A DNA stretch of 64,000 bases from Sediminicola sp963974715 (lineage in GTDB: Bacteria > Bacteroidota > Bacteroidia > Flavobacteriales > Flavobacteriaceae). How positions within the stretch are numbered: position 1 is the first letter of the stretch; each line of letters starts with the position of its first letter. Made by a program: the position numbers and the translations under genes. The notes below the pieces were generated by a model. It was not told the origin of the DNA, searched no databases, and saw only the letters and a list, made by a program, of their open reading frames with translations. Shown in pieces: positions 26,901 to 32,190 of this stretch. Location of the stretch: assembly GCA_963974715.1 (NCBI GenBank), contig CAXBDK010000003.1:186001-250000 (forward strand), given 5' to 3'.

Positions 26901-28310
26901 AAGGGCGATGCCGATGTGCTGCGAAAGGCCATGGGAAAAAAGATTTTTGCCCTTCTGGAAAAACTGAAACCGCAATTTTTGGATGGTGGCGAAAAAAAAG
27001 GGCATCCCCGTTCCGTATTGGAGAAGATATGGAAGGATTGGGAGGCCTTTGCTTCCTATGCCTTTAACAAGAGCCACTCTACCTGTTACGCATATATCGC
27101 CTATCAGACCGCCTATCTTAAGGCCCACTACCCTGCCGAGTATATGGCGGCGGTACTGTCCAACAACATGAACGACATAAAACAGGTGACCTTTTTTATG
27201 GAGGAGTGCAAACGGATGGGCCTTCAGGTTTTGGGGCCCGATGTTAACGAATCCTATTACAAGTTTGCAGTAAACGAACAGAATGCGGTGCGCTTTGGAA
27301 TGGGCGCCATAAAGGGAGTGGGCCGGGGGGCAGTGGAAACCATAGTGGAAAATAGAAAAAAGGACGGCCGTTTTAAATCGGTCTTTGACCTTACCAAAAG
27401 AATAGACCTTAGGGCTGCCAATAAAAAGGCCTTTGAAAACCTGGCATTGGCGGGGGGCTTCGATTCTTTTGGCAATACGCACCGGGCCCAATACTTCCAT
27501 GATGACGGGGACGGGATCACCTTTTTGGAAAAGGTGATGAAATACGGCGCCAAGTTTCAGGAAAGTGAAAATTCGTCCCAAGTTAGCCTGTTCGGCGATG
27601 CCAGCGAGGTACAGATTCCCGAACCGGTGGTTCCCCCTTGCAGCGAATGGGGGACCATGGAGAAATTGAGACGGGAAAAGGAAGTGGTCGGCATCTATAT
27701 TTCAGGACATCCTTTGGACGATTTTAAGACCGAGATAACCTCGTTTTGCAATGCAAGCGTCTCCGCCCTTCACCAAATGGGCGATTATATTAACAGGGAG
27801 CTCTCCATGGCAGGGGTAATCTCCGATGTGCAGCACCGCATCTCCAAGAACGGGAAGGGCTGGGCCTCATTTGTACTGGAAGATTATACAGATTCATATG
27901 AGTTTCGGATCTTTGGGGAAGAGTATTTAAAATATCGGCATTTCCTTATGATCAATTCCTTTGCCTATTGCAAGGTATTCGTTCGGGAAGGATGGGTAAA
28001 TAGGGATACTGGCAAGAAGGGGGACCCCCGTTTGCAGTTCAACCAAGTAATGATGTTACAGGACGTTATGGAGACCTTTGCCCGAAAGCTTACCATTAAA
28101 CTGGATATAGACCGACTTGGGGAAGAACAGATCTACCAGTTAAAGGAAACCATTGGCGTACACAAGGGAAGCCATCCGCTGAGTTTTACCATTTATGGTA
28201 TGGAGGAAGAAATCAAGATAAACCTTTCCTGTAGGAAACAGAAGGTACAGATCTCTACGGAACTCCTGACCGAACTGGAAAGGAACGACCTGGTCTATAA
28301 ACTGAACTAA
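23925..28310 (+). CDS. dnaE: DNA polymerase III alpha subunit with fused N-terminal DEDDh exonuclease domain
   Basis: A 1461-residue replicative polymerase. Residues 1-195 form a DnaQ-like proofreading exonuclease: FDTETTG with D7/E9, VGQNVGFDL, and HNATADVEAT. A linker leads to a PHP domain (SHLHNHSQFSVLQS, about 262). The polymerase core follows, with GPGRGSAAGS, PDIDIDFDDEGR (about 688-700), LRNTGIHACGVII and the QEQVMLLSQKLAGFS region. The C-terminal tail includes HhH and OB-fold segments. Standard DnaE is about 1150-1180 residues, so the extra length is the exonuclease. This puts proofreading and synthesis in one chain, as in Gram-positive PolC, although PolC inserts the exonuclease inside PHP. 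Confidence 0.95.
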   Translation: MYLIFDTETTGLPKRWDAPITDTDNWPRCIQIAWQLHDSMGRLMEHQDYLVRPDGFNIPYDAEQIHGISTELAQEKGVPLSEVLEKFNIALSKTKFVVGQNVGFDLNIMEAEFHRLQVENPLQQLPVLDTCTEETALLCQIPGGRGGKFKLPTLTELHQHLFGEPFGEAHNATADVEATTRCFLELVRRQQYSTDQLDVAPDYFRNFSEANPKEIQLIGLKHINLKKASKKIADALWEKDTATISTEEIKENLKSLSDAPFSHLHNHSQFSVLQSTINIKDLVSAAAKDKMPAVALTDHANMMGAFHFVKEVKAQNAAIKAKNAEALAKGEPATEQEIKPILGCEFFVCEDHRNKNVKDYGYQIVLLAKNKNGYHNLAKMSSLAYTDGFYYVPRIDKEIVARYKEDIIVLTGNLYGEVPGKILNVGENQSEEALLWWKQQFGDDLYIELIRHGQEDEDRVNQVLVSFSEKHGVPLVATNNIYYCSKEDAEAHDVLLCVKDGEKQATPIGRGRGYRYGLPNQEYYFKSSEQMKELFKDLPESILNVQQIVDKIEPFELARDVLLPKFSIPEEFKVAEDNIDGGKRGENAYLRHITYEGAKKRYETLTDEIRERLDFELQTIENSGYPGYFLIVEDFIREARNMDVSVGPGRGSAAGSVVAYCLKITNIDPLKYDLLFERFLNPDRVSMPDIDIDFDDEGRGRVMEYVIKKYGANQVAQIITYGTMAAKSSIRDTARVLDLPLGDADRIAKLIPTMSKLDKIFGVGEAELKKRFRSEELEKVNELLNIADGDDLEGRTLKMARILEGSLRNTGIHACGVIITPDDITKFVPVATAKDSDLYVTQFDNSVVESAGLLKMDFLGLKTLTLIKDTVKIVKARHGLDLVPDDFPLDDEKTYELFQRGDTVGVFQYESVGMQKHMKDLKPTVFDDLIAMNALYRPGPMEYIPSFIARKHGREEISYDLADMEEYLKETYGITVYQEQVMLLSQKLAGFSKGDADVLRKAMGKKIFALLEKLKPQFLDGGEKKGHPRSVLEKIWKDWEAFASYAFNKSHSTCYAYIAYQTAYLKAHYPAEYMAAVLSNNMNDIKQVTFFMEECKRMGLQVLGPDVNESYYKFAVNEQNAVRFGMGAIKGVGRGAVETIVENRKKDGRFKSVFDLTKRIDLRAANKKAFENLALAGGFDSFGNTHRAQYFHDDGDGITFLEKVMKYGAKFQESENSSQVSLFGDASEVQIPEPVVPPCSEWGTMEKLRREKEVVGIYISGHPLDDFKTEITSFCNASVSALHQMGDYINRELSMAGVISDVQHRISKNGKGWASFVLEDYTDSYEFRIFGEEYLKYRHFLMINSFAYCKVFVREGWVNRDTGKKGDPRLQFNQVMMLQDVMETFARKLTIKLDIDRLGEEQIYQLKETIGVHKGSHPLSFTIYGMEEEIKINLSCRKQKVQISTELLTELERNDLVYKLN

Positions 28311-28437
28311 GACCATGGCCAAACAACAGGTGCTGAGCACCTAACACGGGAAAGTCCCAAACGGAGAATAAATTAACCCAATGGCACAATAGGCAAAACG
28401 AATATAACGTTAGTAAGGAAAAGGCAAAATAATTGAC

Positions 28438-28445
28438 TAAATTTG
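28438..28445 (+). promoter_or_regulatory. -7 box for trxA
   Basis: TAAATTTG fully matches TAnnTTTG and lies 23 bases before the trxA ATG. No -33 TTTG at the usual distance. Confidence 0.5.
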
Positions 28446-28468
28446 CATAATTATTAAATACAACAGAC

Positions 28469-28786
28469 ATGGCATTAGAAATAACAGATGCTACTTTTGA
28501 CGAGGTAGTTTTGAAAAGCGATAAACCGGTAGTGGTCGATTTTTGGGCAGCATGGTGCGGTCCGTGTAGAATGGTCGGTCCCATTATCGATGAGGTCAGC
28601 AGTGAGTACGAAGGGAAAGCTGTAGTAGGTAAAGTAGACGTGGATGCCAACCAAGAGTTTGCTGCCAAATACGGGGTGAGGAACATTCCTACCGTATTGG
28701 TCTTTAAAAATGGGGAAATTGTTAACAGACAAGTTGGGGTATCCCCCAAAAAAGTGTACACCGATGCCATTGATGCGGTATTGTAA
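28469..28786 (+). CDS. trxA: Thioredoxin
   Basis: A 105-residue thioredoxin. The active site WCGPC has cysteines at 30 and 33, the buried Asp is in VVVDFWA, and the cis-Pro is in NIPTVLVFKNG. It is a cytosolic disulfide reductant for ribonucleotide reductase, peroxiredoxins and others. A class II ribonucleotide reductase gene, which needs such a donor, is elsewhere in this window. It is transcribed alone with its own -7 box and a strong terminator downstream. Confidence 0.97.
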   Translation: MALEITDATFDEVVLKSDKPVVVDFWAAWCGPCRMVGPIIDEVSSEYEGKAVVGKVDVDANQEFAAKYGVRNIPTVLVFKNGEIVNRQVGVSPKKVYTDAIDAVL

Positions 28787-28900
28787 GCATAATACTTTTT
28801 GATCAAAATTGTCGAATCAACCTCCCGAGGCATATGGAGGAAAACCCAAGTAACATTCCGACTCAAGCGTCGGAGCATAATAAATCTCACTTAGTGAGCA

Positions 28901-28936
28901 AATAATAGGGCCCGGAAAATTCCGGGCCCTATTATT
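28901..28936. terminator. Strong terminator hairpin after trxA
   Basis: A 16-bp perfect inverted repeat, AATAATAGGGCCCGGA (28901-28916) and its complement (28921-28936), with a 4-base AAAT loop. The A/T-rich stem ends give a U tract on either strand, so it can act in both directions. Confidence 0.8.
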
Positions 28937-29000
28937 TTAGCGATTTTGCACCAATGTATTTTATCGGCTTGGGAATCTTGGCTATCTTAGATGTCATACT

Positions 29001-29930
29001 ATGGACCCAACATCGGAATTACATAATGCTTCCCTTTTCCCAAATCTGGAACTCTTGGCGCAACAAGTAGTGGAAGGGTTTATCAGTGGCATCCATAAAA
29101 GTCCCTTTCACGGGTTTTCGGCCGAATTTGCGGAGCACAAGATCTATAACAAGGGAGAAAGTACCAAACATATGGATTGGAAACTTTTTGCCAGAACGGA
29201 CAAACTCTACACCAAACGTTATGAGGAGGAGACCAATCTCAGGTGCCATATGATCTTGGACAATTCCGCTTCCATGTACTATCCGCAGCTAAAAGGAATG
29301 GCTTTGGGCAACCTTAACAAGATCGGTTTTGGGGTGCTTGCCATAGCTGCCCTCATGAACATCCTTAAAAGACAACGGGATGCGGTGGGCCTAAGTATAT
29401 ATGCAGACTCCTATAGCTATTATGCCCCCGAAAAGGGAAGTGAGCGCCACCACCATATGTTGCTCTCCAAACTCAGTGAAATAAGTCGGGCCGAACACGC
29501 CGCACAGGGAACGGAAACCTACACCTACCTGCACCAGATCGCCGAAAAGATAAAACGCAGGAGCCTTATTTTTTTGTTTACCGATATGTTTCAGCCGAGC
29601 ACGGACGATGACAGGCTTTTGGATGCACTGCGACACTTAAAGTATAACAAGCACGAGGTGGTGCTCTTCCATCTATTGGATAGGGATACCGAGCTGGACT
29701 TTAATTTTGGGAATGTGCCCAAACGGTTCGTGGATGTGGAGACCGGGCAGCAGATCGACCTATATGCGGATACGGTAAGGGATGAATACCAAAAGGAAGT
29801 CAATGCTTACAAGGAAAAAATAAAAATGGGTTGTGCCCAGTACAAGATCAATTATGTGGAAGTTGATATACACGCTGATTTCTCGAGGGTTATGAACACC
29901 TATCTTACGGAGCGCCGAAAATTTCTATAG
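29001..29930 (+). CDS. DUF58 family protein (vWA-like)
   Basis: A 309-residue DUF58 protein. The N-terminal HKIYNKGESTKHMDWKLFAR block is the family signature. It is followed by a von Willebrand A-like fold with a MIDAS motif DNSASM (about residue 92). No membrane segment is seen, unlike longer DUF58 proteins. The family usually works with a MoxR ATPase to mature or insert metal in client proteins, but no moxR is adjacent here. A shorter soluble subgroup of about 290-310 residues exists in Bacteroidota and this fits it. Confidence 0.9.
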   Translation: MDPTSELHNASLFPNLELLAQQVVEGFISGIHKSPFHGFSAEFAEHKIYNKGESTKHMDWKLFARTDKLYTKRYEEETNLRCHMILDNSASMYYPQLKGMALGNLNKIGFGVLAIAALMNILKRQRDAVGLSIYADSYSYYAPEKGSERHHHMLLSKLSEISRAEHAAQGTETYTYLHQIAEKIKRRSLIFLFTDMFQPSTDDDRLLDALRHLKYNKHEVVLFHLLDRDTELDFNFGNVPKRFVDVETGQQIDLYADTVRDEYQKEVNAYKEKIKMGCAQYKINYVEVDIHADFSRVMNTYLTERRKFL

Positions 29931-29956
29931 AGGCCACCATTTTTTACCTAAATTTG

Positions 29957-29987
29957 TTTGCGCAATTAAATAAGCGGTGTATATTTG
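29957..29987 (+). promoter_or_regulatory. Consensus Bacteroidota promoter upstream of the tRNA-Asp region
   Basis: TTTG (29957-29960), exactly 19 bases, then TATATTTG (29980-29987): a perfect match to TTTG-N19-TAnnTTTG. It lies 17 bases before a truncated tRNA-Asp copy, so it is probably the original tRNA promoter. It now drives a transcript through the GIY-YIG gene into the intact tRNA. Confidence 0.75.
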
Positions 29988-30004
29988 CACTCGCTTTACG
30001 CCAC

Positions 30005-30050
30005 GGTTCGGTAGTTCAGTTGGTTATCCCGAGTACTCGGGACTGCCTGT
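30005..30050 (+). pseudogene. Truncated 5' copy of tRNA-Asp interrupted by a 16-base palindrome
   Basis: Bases 30005-30026 are identical to the first 22 bases of the intact tRNA-Asp (30314-30335). The next six tRNA bases are replaced by a perfect 16-base palindrome, TCCCGAGTACTCGGGA (30027-30042). The tRNA sequence then resumes for eight bases, CTGCCTGT (30043-30050, matching 30342-30349), and breaks off in the anticodon. It cannot form a tRNA. The two copies are 309 bases apart, a multiple of three. Confidence 0.8.
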
Positions 30051-30072
30051 AGAAAGCAAATATGTTCTTAAC

Positions 30073-30336
30073 ATGTTTTTTGTTTATATTCTTGAGAGTG
30101 AACGGGATAGCACCTTTTATATTGGTCAATCTTCTGATTTGACCAAAAGATTGGAATATCACAATACAGGATTGTCGAAGTATACAAGTAAAAAGACACC
30201 TTGGAAGTTGGTTTACTATGAAGAGTATGAAACAAGAACAGAGGCTTTGAAAAGAGAGCGATTTTTGAAAAAACAAAAAAATCGTAAATTTTATCAAAGT
30301 CTGATAAAAAATTGGTTCGGTAGTTCAGTTGGTTAG
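30073..30336 (+). CDS. GIY-YIG nuclease family protein (UPF0213-like) ending inside tRNA-Asp
   Basis: An 87-residue single-domain nuclease: FFVYILES and FYIGQSSDLTKRLEYHN carry the GIY-YIG core (here VYI and YIG) with the catalytic Arg region, then TPWKLVYYEEYETRTEALKRE, as in the YhbQ/UPF0213 group. Members cut DNA with one metal ion; related domains drive homing of mobile introns. The reading frame ends at the TAG at 30334-30336, within the D-loop of the tRNA, so the last residues WFGSSVG are encoded by tRNA sequence. The gene is AT-rich compared with core genes. ATG 30073 best fits the domain start. Confidence 0.85.
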   Translation: MFFVYILESERDSTFYIGQSSDLTKRLEYHNTGLSKYTSKKTPWKLVYYEEYETRTEALKRERFLKKQKNRKFYQSLIKNWFGSSVG

Positions 30337-30387
30337 AATACCTGCCTGTCACGCAGGGGGTCGCGGGTTCGAGTCCCGTCCGGACCG
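30314..30387 (+). tRNA. tRNA-Asp (GTC anticodon)
   Basis: A 74-base cloverleaf. The acceptor 5' strand GGTTCGG pairs with CCGGACC (one T-G wobble) with discriminator G at 30387. The anticodon stem CCTGC/GCAGG encloses CTGTCAC with anticodon GTC. The T arm is GCGGG TTCGAGT CCCGT-like. CCA is not encoded. Its 5' part overlaps the 3' end of the GIY-YIG gene, so 5' maturation by RNase P would cut the mRNA of that gene. Confidence 0.95.
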
Positions 30388-30424
30388 CAAAAAGCCTTCA
30401 ACGCAAGTTGGAGGCTTTTTTGGT
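30388..30424 (+). terminator. Rho-independent terminator of tRNA-Asp
   Basis: AAAAAGCCTTCAAC and GTTGGAGGCTTTTTT form a long stem (one G-T pair) with a short loop and a T run, starting directly after the tRNA 3' end. Confidence 0.85.
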
Positions 30425-30514
30425 TTTTGGCCATTCCGAAACCGTTCAGGAGGTTCTCTGTAGGCAGGGGCTAGCTCCTGAACTAAAAGCGTATCTTCAT
30501 AACGGTGTCACCGG

Positions 30515-30643
30515 AACCGATCTGCTACCAAGCGATGTCGCAGCACAGCTGCTAGGTTATCAAGTTATGAATGATGAATGGTATTTGATTGCATGAAGAC
30601 ATAACTATATAACCTCTCAACCCTATCGCCGTTTACGTATAAC
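30515..30643 (+). repeat. Imperfect direct repeat, copy 1 (left of parDE)
   Basis: About 129 bases that recur at 31673-31795 in the same orientation with small differences and a few indels. Shared landmarks are CGATGTCGCAGCACAGCTGC, TTATCAAGTTATGAATGATG and ACCCTATC(G/A)CCGTTTA. The two copies flank the parDE operon. A 62-codon ORF across this copy is not convincing as a gene. Confidence 0.8.
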
Positions 30644-30712
30644 ATTTAGGAAAACGTCCCTGAAAGATGGATTGTGCCTAATTTCTTGATAAATTGATCA
30701 AGCACAAAACTT

Positions 30713-30734
30713 AATGGTGTATATTTACACCATT
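30713..30734 (+). promoter_or_regulatory. Inverted-repeat operator/promoter of parDE
   Basis: AATGGTGTA (30713-30721) and TACACCATT (30726-30734) are perfect 9-bp arms around TATT. The palindrome contains a near-consensus -7 box TATATTTA and ends 14 bases before the antitoxin ATG, as expected for an autorepressed toxin-antitoxin operon bound by the ribbon-helix-helix antitoxin. Confidence 0.6.
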
Positions 30735-30748
30735 TAATAGATTTAATT

Positions 30749-30988
30749 ATGGCACGTCAGAGCATCACATTGGCCAATCAAAATGATGAATGGCTAAAAC
30801 AACAAGTTCAAAAGGAAGAATTCACCAGCAAAAGTGAAGCAGTAAATTATTTGATCAAGCAAGCACGAGAACGGGATGATTACCATAACTATGTACAAAT
30901 GAAAATAGACCGAGGGCTTAAAAGTGGTTTTAGCGCAAAAACAAAAGAAGAACTTTTAGCAGAGATCAAAGGTCGATTAAATGTATAA
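30749..30988 (+). CDS. parD: ParD-like antitoxin (ribbon-helix-helix)
   Basis: A 79-residue antitoxin. The N-terminal RQSITLANQNDEWLKQQV starts a ribbon-helix-helix DNA-binding fold, with the second helix around SKSEAVNYLIKQARE (about residues 27-42). The C-terminal tail (FSAKTKEELLAEIKGRLNV) would wrap the toxin. It overlaps the toxin gene by 8 bases, the standard translational coupling of this module, and has a palindromic operator upstream. Flanked by direct repeats in a region rich in mobile-like features. Confidence 0.88.
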   Translation: MARQSITLANQNDEWLKQQVQKEEFTSKSEAVNYLIKQARERDDYHNYVQMKIDRGLKSGFSAKTKEELLAEIKGRLNV

Positions 30989-31256
30989 ATACAAGCTTAC
31001 TAATGAGGCGGAAGCAGATATTGTTCGGATATTTGAATATGGCCTGAATAGATTTGGTTTGCAACAAGCCACTAAATATTATGATATGTTGTTTGAATGT
31101 TTTAACAAAATTGCAACTAATCCTTTATTGTTTCCGGTTGTTTTGAATTATAAAAATGCCCAGAGATATTGCGTTTGTGGAGTTGATACTATTTATTACA
31201 ATATCAATGGTGATCAAATAGAAATCATCACCATTATTGGACGACAAGATTATTAA
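30981..31256 (+). CDS. parE: ParE-like toxin (RelE/ParE fold)
   Basis: A 91-residue toxin of the RelE/ParE superfamily, beginning YKLTNEAEADIVRIFEYGLNRFG and ending VDTIYYNINGDQIEIITIIGRQDY. The family-typical LSxxAxxDLxxIxxY pattern at the start and the C-terminal IIxIIGRQD are both present. ParE proteins poison DNA gyrase; related RelE proteins cut mRNA, and sequence alone favours ParE. The ATG at 30981 lies inside the antitoxin gene. Confidence 0.88.
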   Translation: MYKYKLTNEAEADIVRIFEYGLNRFGLQQATKYYDMLFECFNKIATNPLLFPVVLNYKNAQRYCVCGVDTIYYNINGDQIEIITIIGRQDY

Positions 31257-31453
31257 AAAATTCATTGACATATCGTTAACAAACCATTGAACGGCCAATC
31301 CATCACGGAGAACAAAGAATTAGTTTAGGAATATAGCTGCTATTTTGAGGGAAAGGATTTTCTTCTTCCAACGGATAGAATAGATGTTTTGTATTAGTAA
31401 ATGTAACGGCCGTTTATACTCCCTGTTAAAGGCATAAAGGAACAATATGGTCT

Positions 31454-31480
31454 GTCATTCCGACGCCAAGAGGAATCGCA
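31454..31480 (+). repeat. Short dispersed repeat GTCATTCCGRCGC type, copy 1
   Basis: GTCATTCCGACGCCAAGAGG followed by AATCGCA; a near-identical element lies at 31801-31827. Elements with GTCATTCCGA...GAGGAATC are, from memory, scattered through Bacteroidota intergenic regions. Confidence 0.55.
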
Positions 31481-31672
31481 TAAAGTAAGGTGTTCGATCA
31501 TCCGGCTACCTATTGTCCAAAAGAGCAAATGACAAAAAGCATTTTTGGAATTCTTGAATTTAGCGACGATGTCATCTTCATAGTTCGCACGGCATTTTTC
31601 TAGTATGCAAAGCGGGATGGGGTTCCTAGTTGCCCTCGGAAGACAGGATAGGGCGCAACCCAATAACAGGTT

Positions 31673-31795
31673 AACCGATCTGCTATCAAGCGATGTCGCA
31701 GCACAGCTGCTTGTTATCAAGTTATGAATGATGAATGGTATTTGATTCTTTCAAGATATAACCTTTTTAACCCTATCACCGTTTAACCGTATAAC
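31673..31795 (+). repeat. Imperfect direct repeat, copy 2 (right of parDE)
   Basis: Matches 30515-30643 over its length with scattered substitutions and small deletions; the two copies are about 1.16 kb apart and bracket parDE and its operator. Confidence 0.8.
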
Positions 31796-31800
31796 GGTCA

Positions 31801-31827
31801 GTCATTCCGGCGCTTAGAGGAATCGCA
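31801..31827 (+). repeat. Short dispersed repeat GTCATTCCGRCGC type, copy 2
   Basis: GTCATTCCGGCGCTTAGAGG then AATCGCA; same orientation as copy 1 at 31454 and immediately after the second long direct repeat. Confidence 0.55.
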
Positions 31828-32000
31828 AAAGAAAAGTCGTTAGGGGTCATCGCTACCTATTCTCAAAAAAAAAATGGCAAGAGTGCTGCCTCTAATTTGA
31901 CATTGGCTTAAGCGCGGTGAAAAATATAGCAAATACCCTATCATAACAGATGATGTACCCTAATAGACTAGCGATTTTCCATAAATCCACGGTCACAGGC

Positions 32001-32090
32001 AAAAAAAAGTCCCACCGAAGCAGGACTAAAGGTTTTCACCTACGGCATATAGCCTTATTGTGATAAGATTAAAGATTAGAAATTTTAACC
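32001..32090 (-). ncRNA. tracrRNA of the type II-C CRISPR-Cas system
   Basis: Read on the reverse strand, a 25-base anti-repeat (32082-32058) is complementary to bases 2-26 of the CRISPR repeat at 21 of 25 positions, the mismatches forming a bulge. It is followed by GGC-TATAT-GCC (32054-32044), an AGGT-GAAA-ACCT hairpin with a GNRA loop (32041-32030), and a terminator: an 8-bp stem closed by a TTCG tetraloop (32027-32008) running into eight Ts. A TATATTTG -7 box lies just upstream, giving an RNA of roughly 90 bases. It is divergent from cas9. Ends are inferred. It fixes the crRNA strand as plus. Confidence 0.87.
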
Positions 32091-32095
32091 TACCA

Positions 32096-32103
32096 CAAAT
32101 ATA
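32096..32103 (-). promoter_or_regulatory. -7 box of the tracrRNA
   Basis: Reverse strand TATATTTG fully matches TAnnTTTG and sits about 13 bases upstream of the anti-repeat. No strong -33 TTTG is seen. Confidence 0.55.
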
Positions 32104-32151
32104 ACATAATTCACTTAGAGAACATTACGGATACCCGTATAAATGTTAAAG

Positions 32152-32159
32152 TAAATTTG
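32152..32159 (+). promoter_or_regulatory. -7 box of cas9
   Basis: TAAATTTG fully matches TAnnTTTG, 31 bases before the cas9 ATG. An AAGGAG stretch (32169-32174) lies between them but is 16 bases from the start codon, far for a Shine-Dalgarno site. Confidence 0.5.
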
Positions 32160-32190
32160 TTTAAGTTTAAGGAGATTAAATTTTAGAAAA

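Larger units (their letters stand above)
31257..31997. other. Gene-free stretch with degenerate repeats
   Basis: About 740 bases with no convincing gene. It holds copy 2 of the parDE-flanking repeat and two copies of a GTCATTCCG-type dispersed element. A 108-codon reverse-strand ORF (31394-31720) spans these repeats and has no recognisable domain. The stretch ends at the tracrRNA terminator. Confidence 0.6.

Noticed and set aside
26613..27581. 322-codon reverse-strand ORF inside dnaE
   Set aside because: It is a shadow of the polymerase gene, which has all expected motifs in the plus frame.
28255..28890. 211-codon reverse-strand ORF over trxA
   Set aside because: It covers the thioredoxin gene and its promoter and has no domain of its own.
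29977..30072. Longer N-terminus for the GIY-YIG protein starting before the truncated tRNA
   Set aside because: The extra residues are translated tRNA and palindrome sequence, and the start would overlap the promoter's -7 box; ATG 30073 fits the domain.
30408..30596. 62-codon ORF after tRNA-Asp
   Set aside because: It starts inside the tRNA terminator hairpin and lies partly in the long direct repeat whose other copy does not keep the frame.
31394..31720. 108-codon reverse-strand ORF between parE and the tracrRNA
   Set aside because: It spans dispersed repeats, has no recognisable domain or promoter, and its composition (many Ser, Arg, Cys) looks like translated noncoding DNA.
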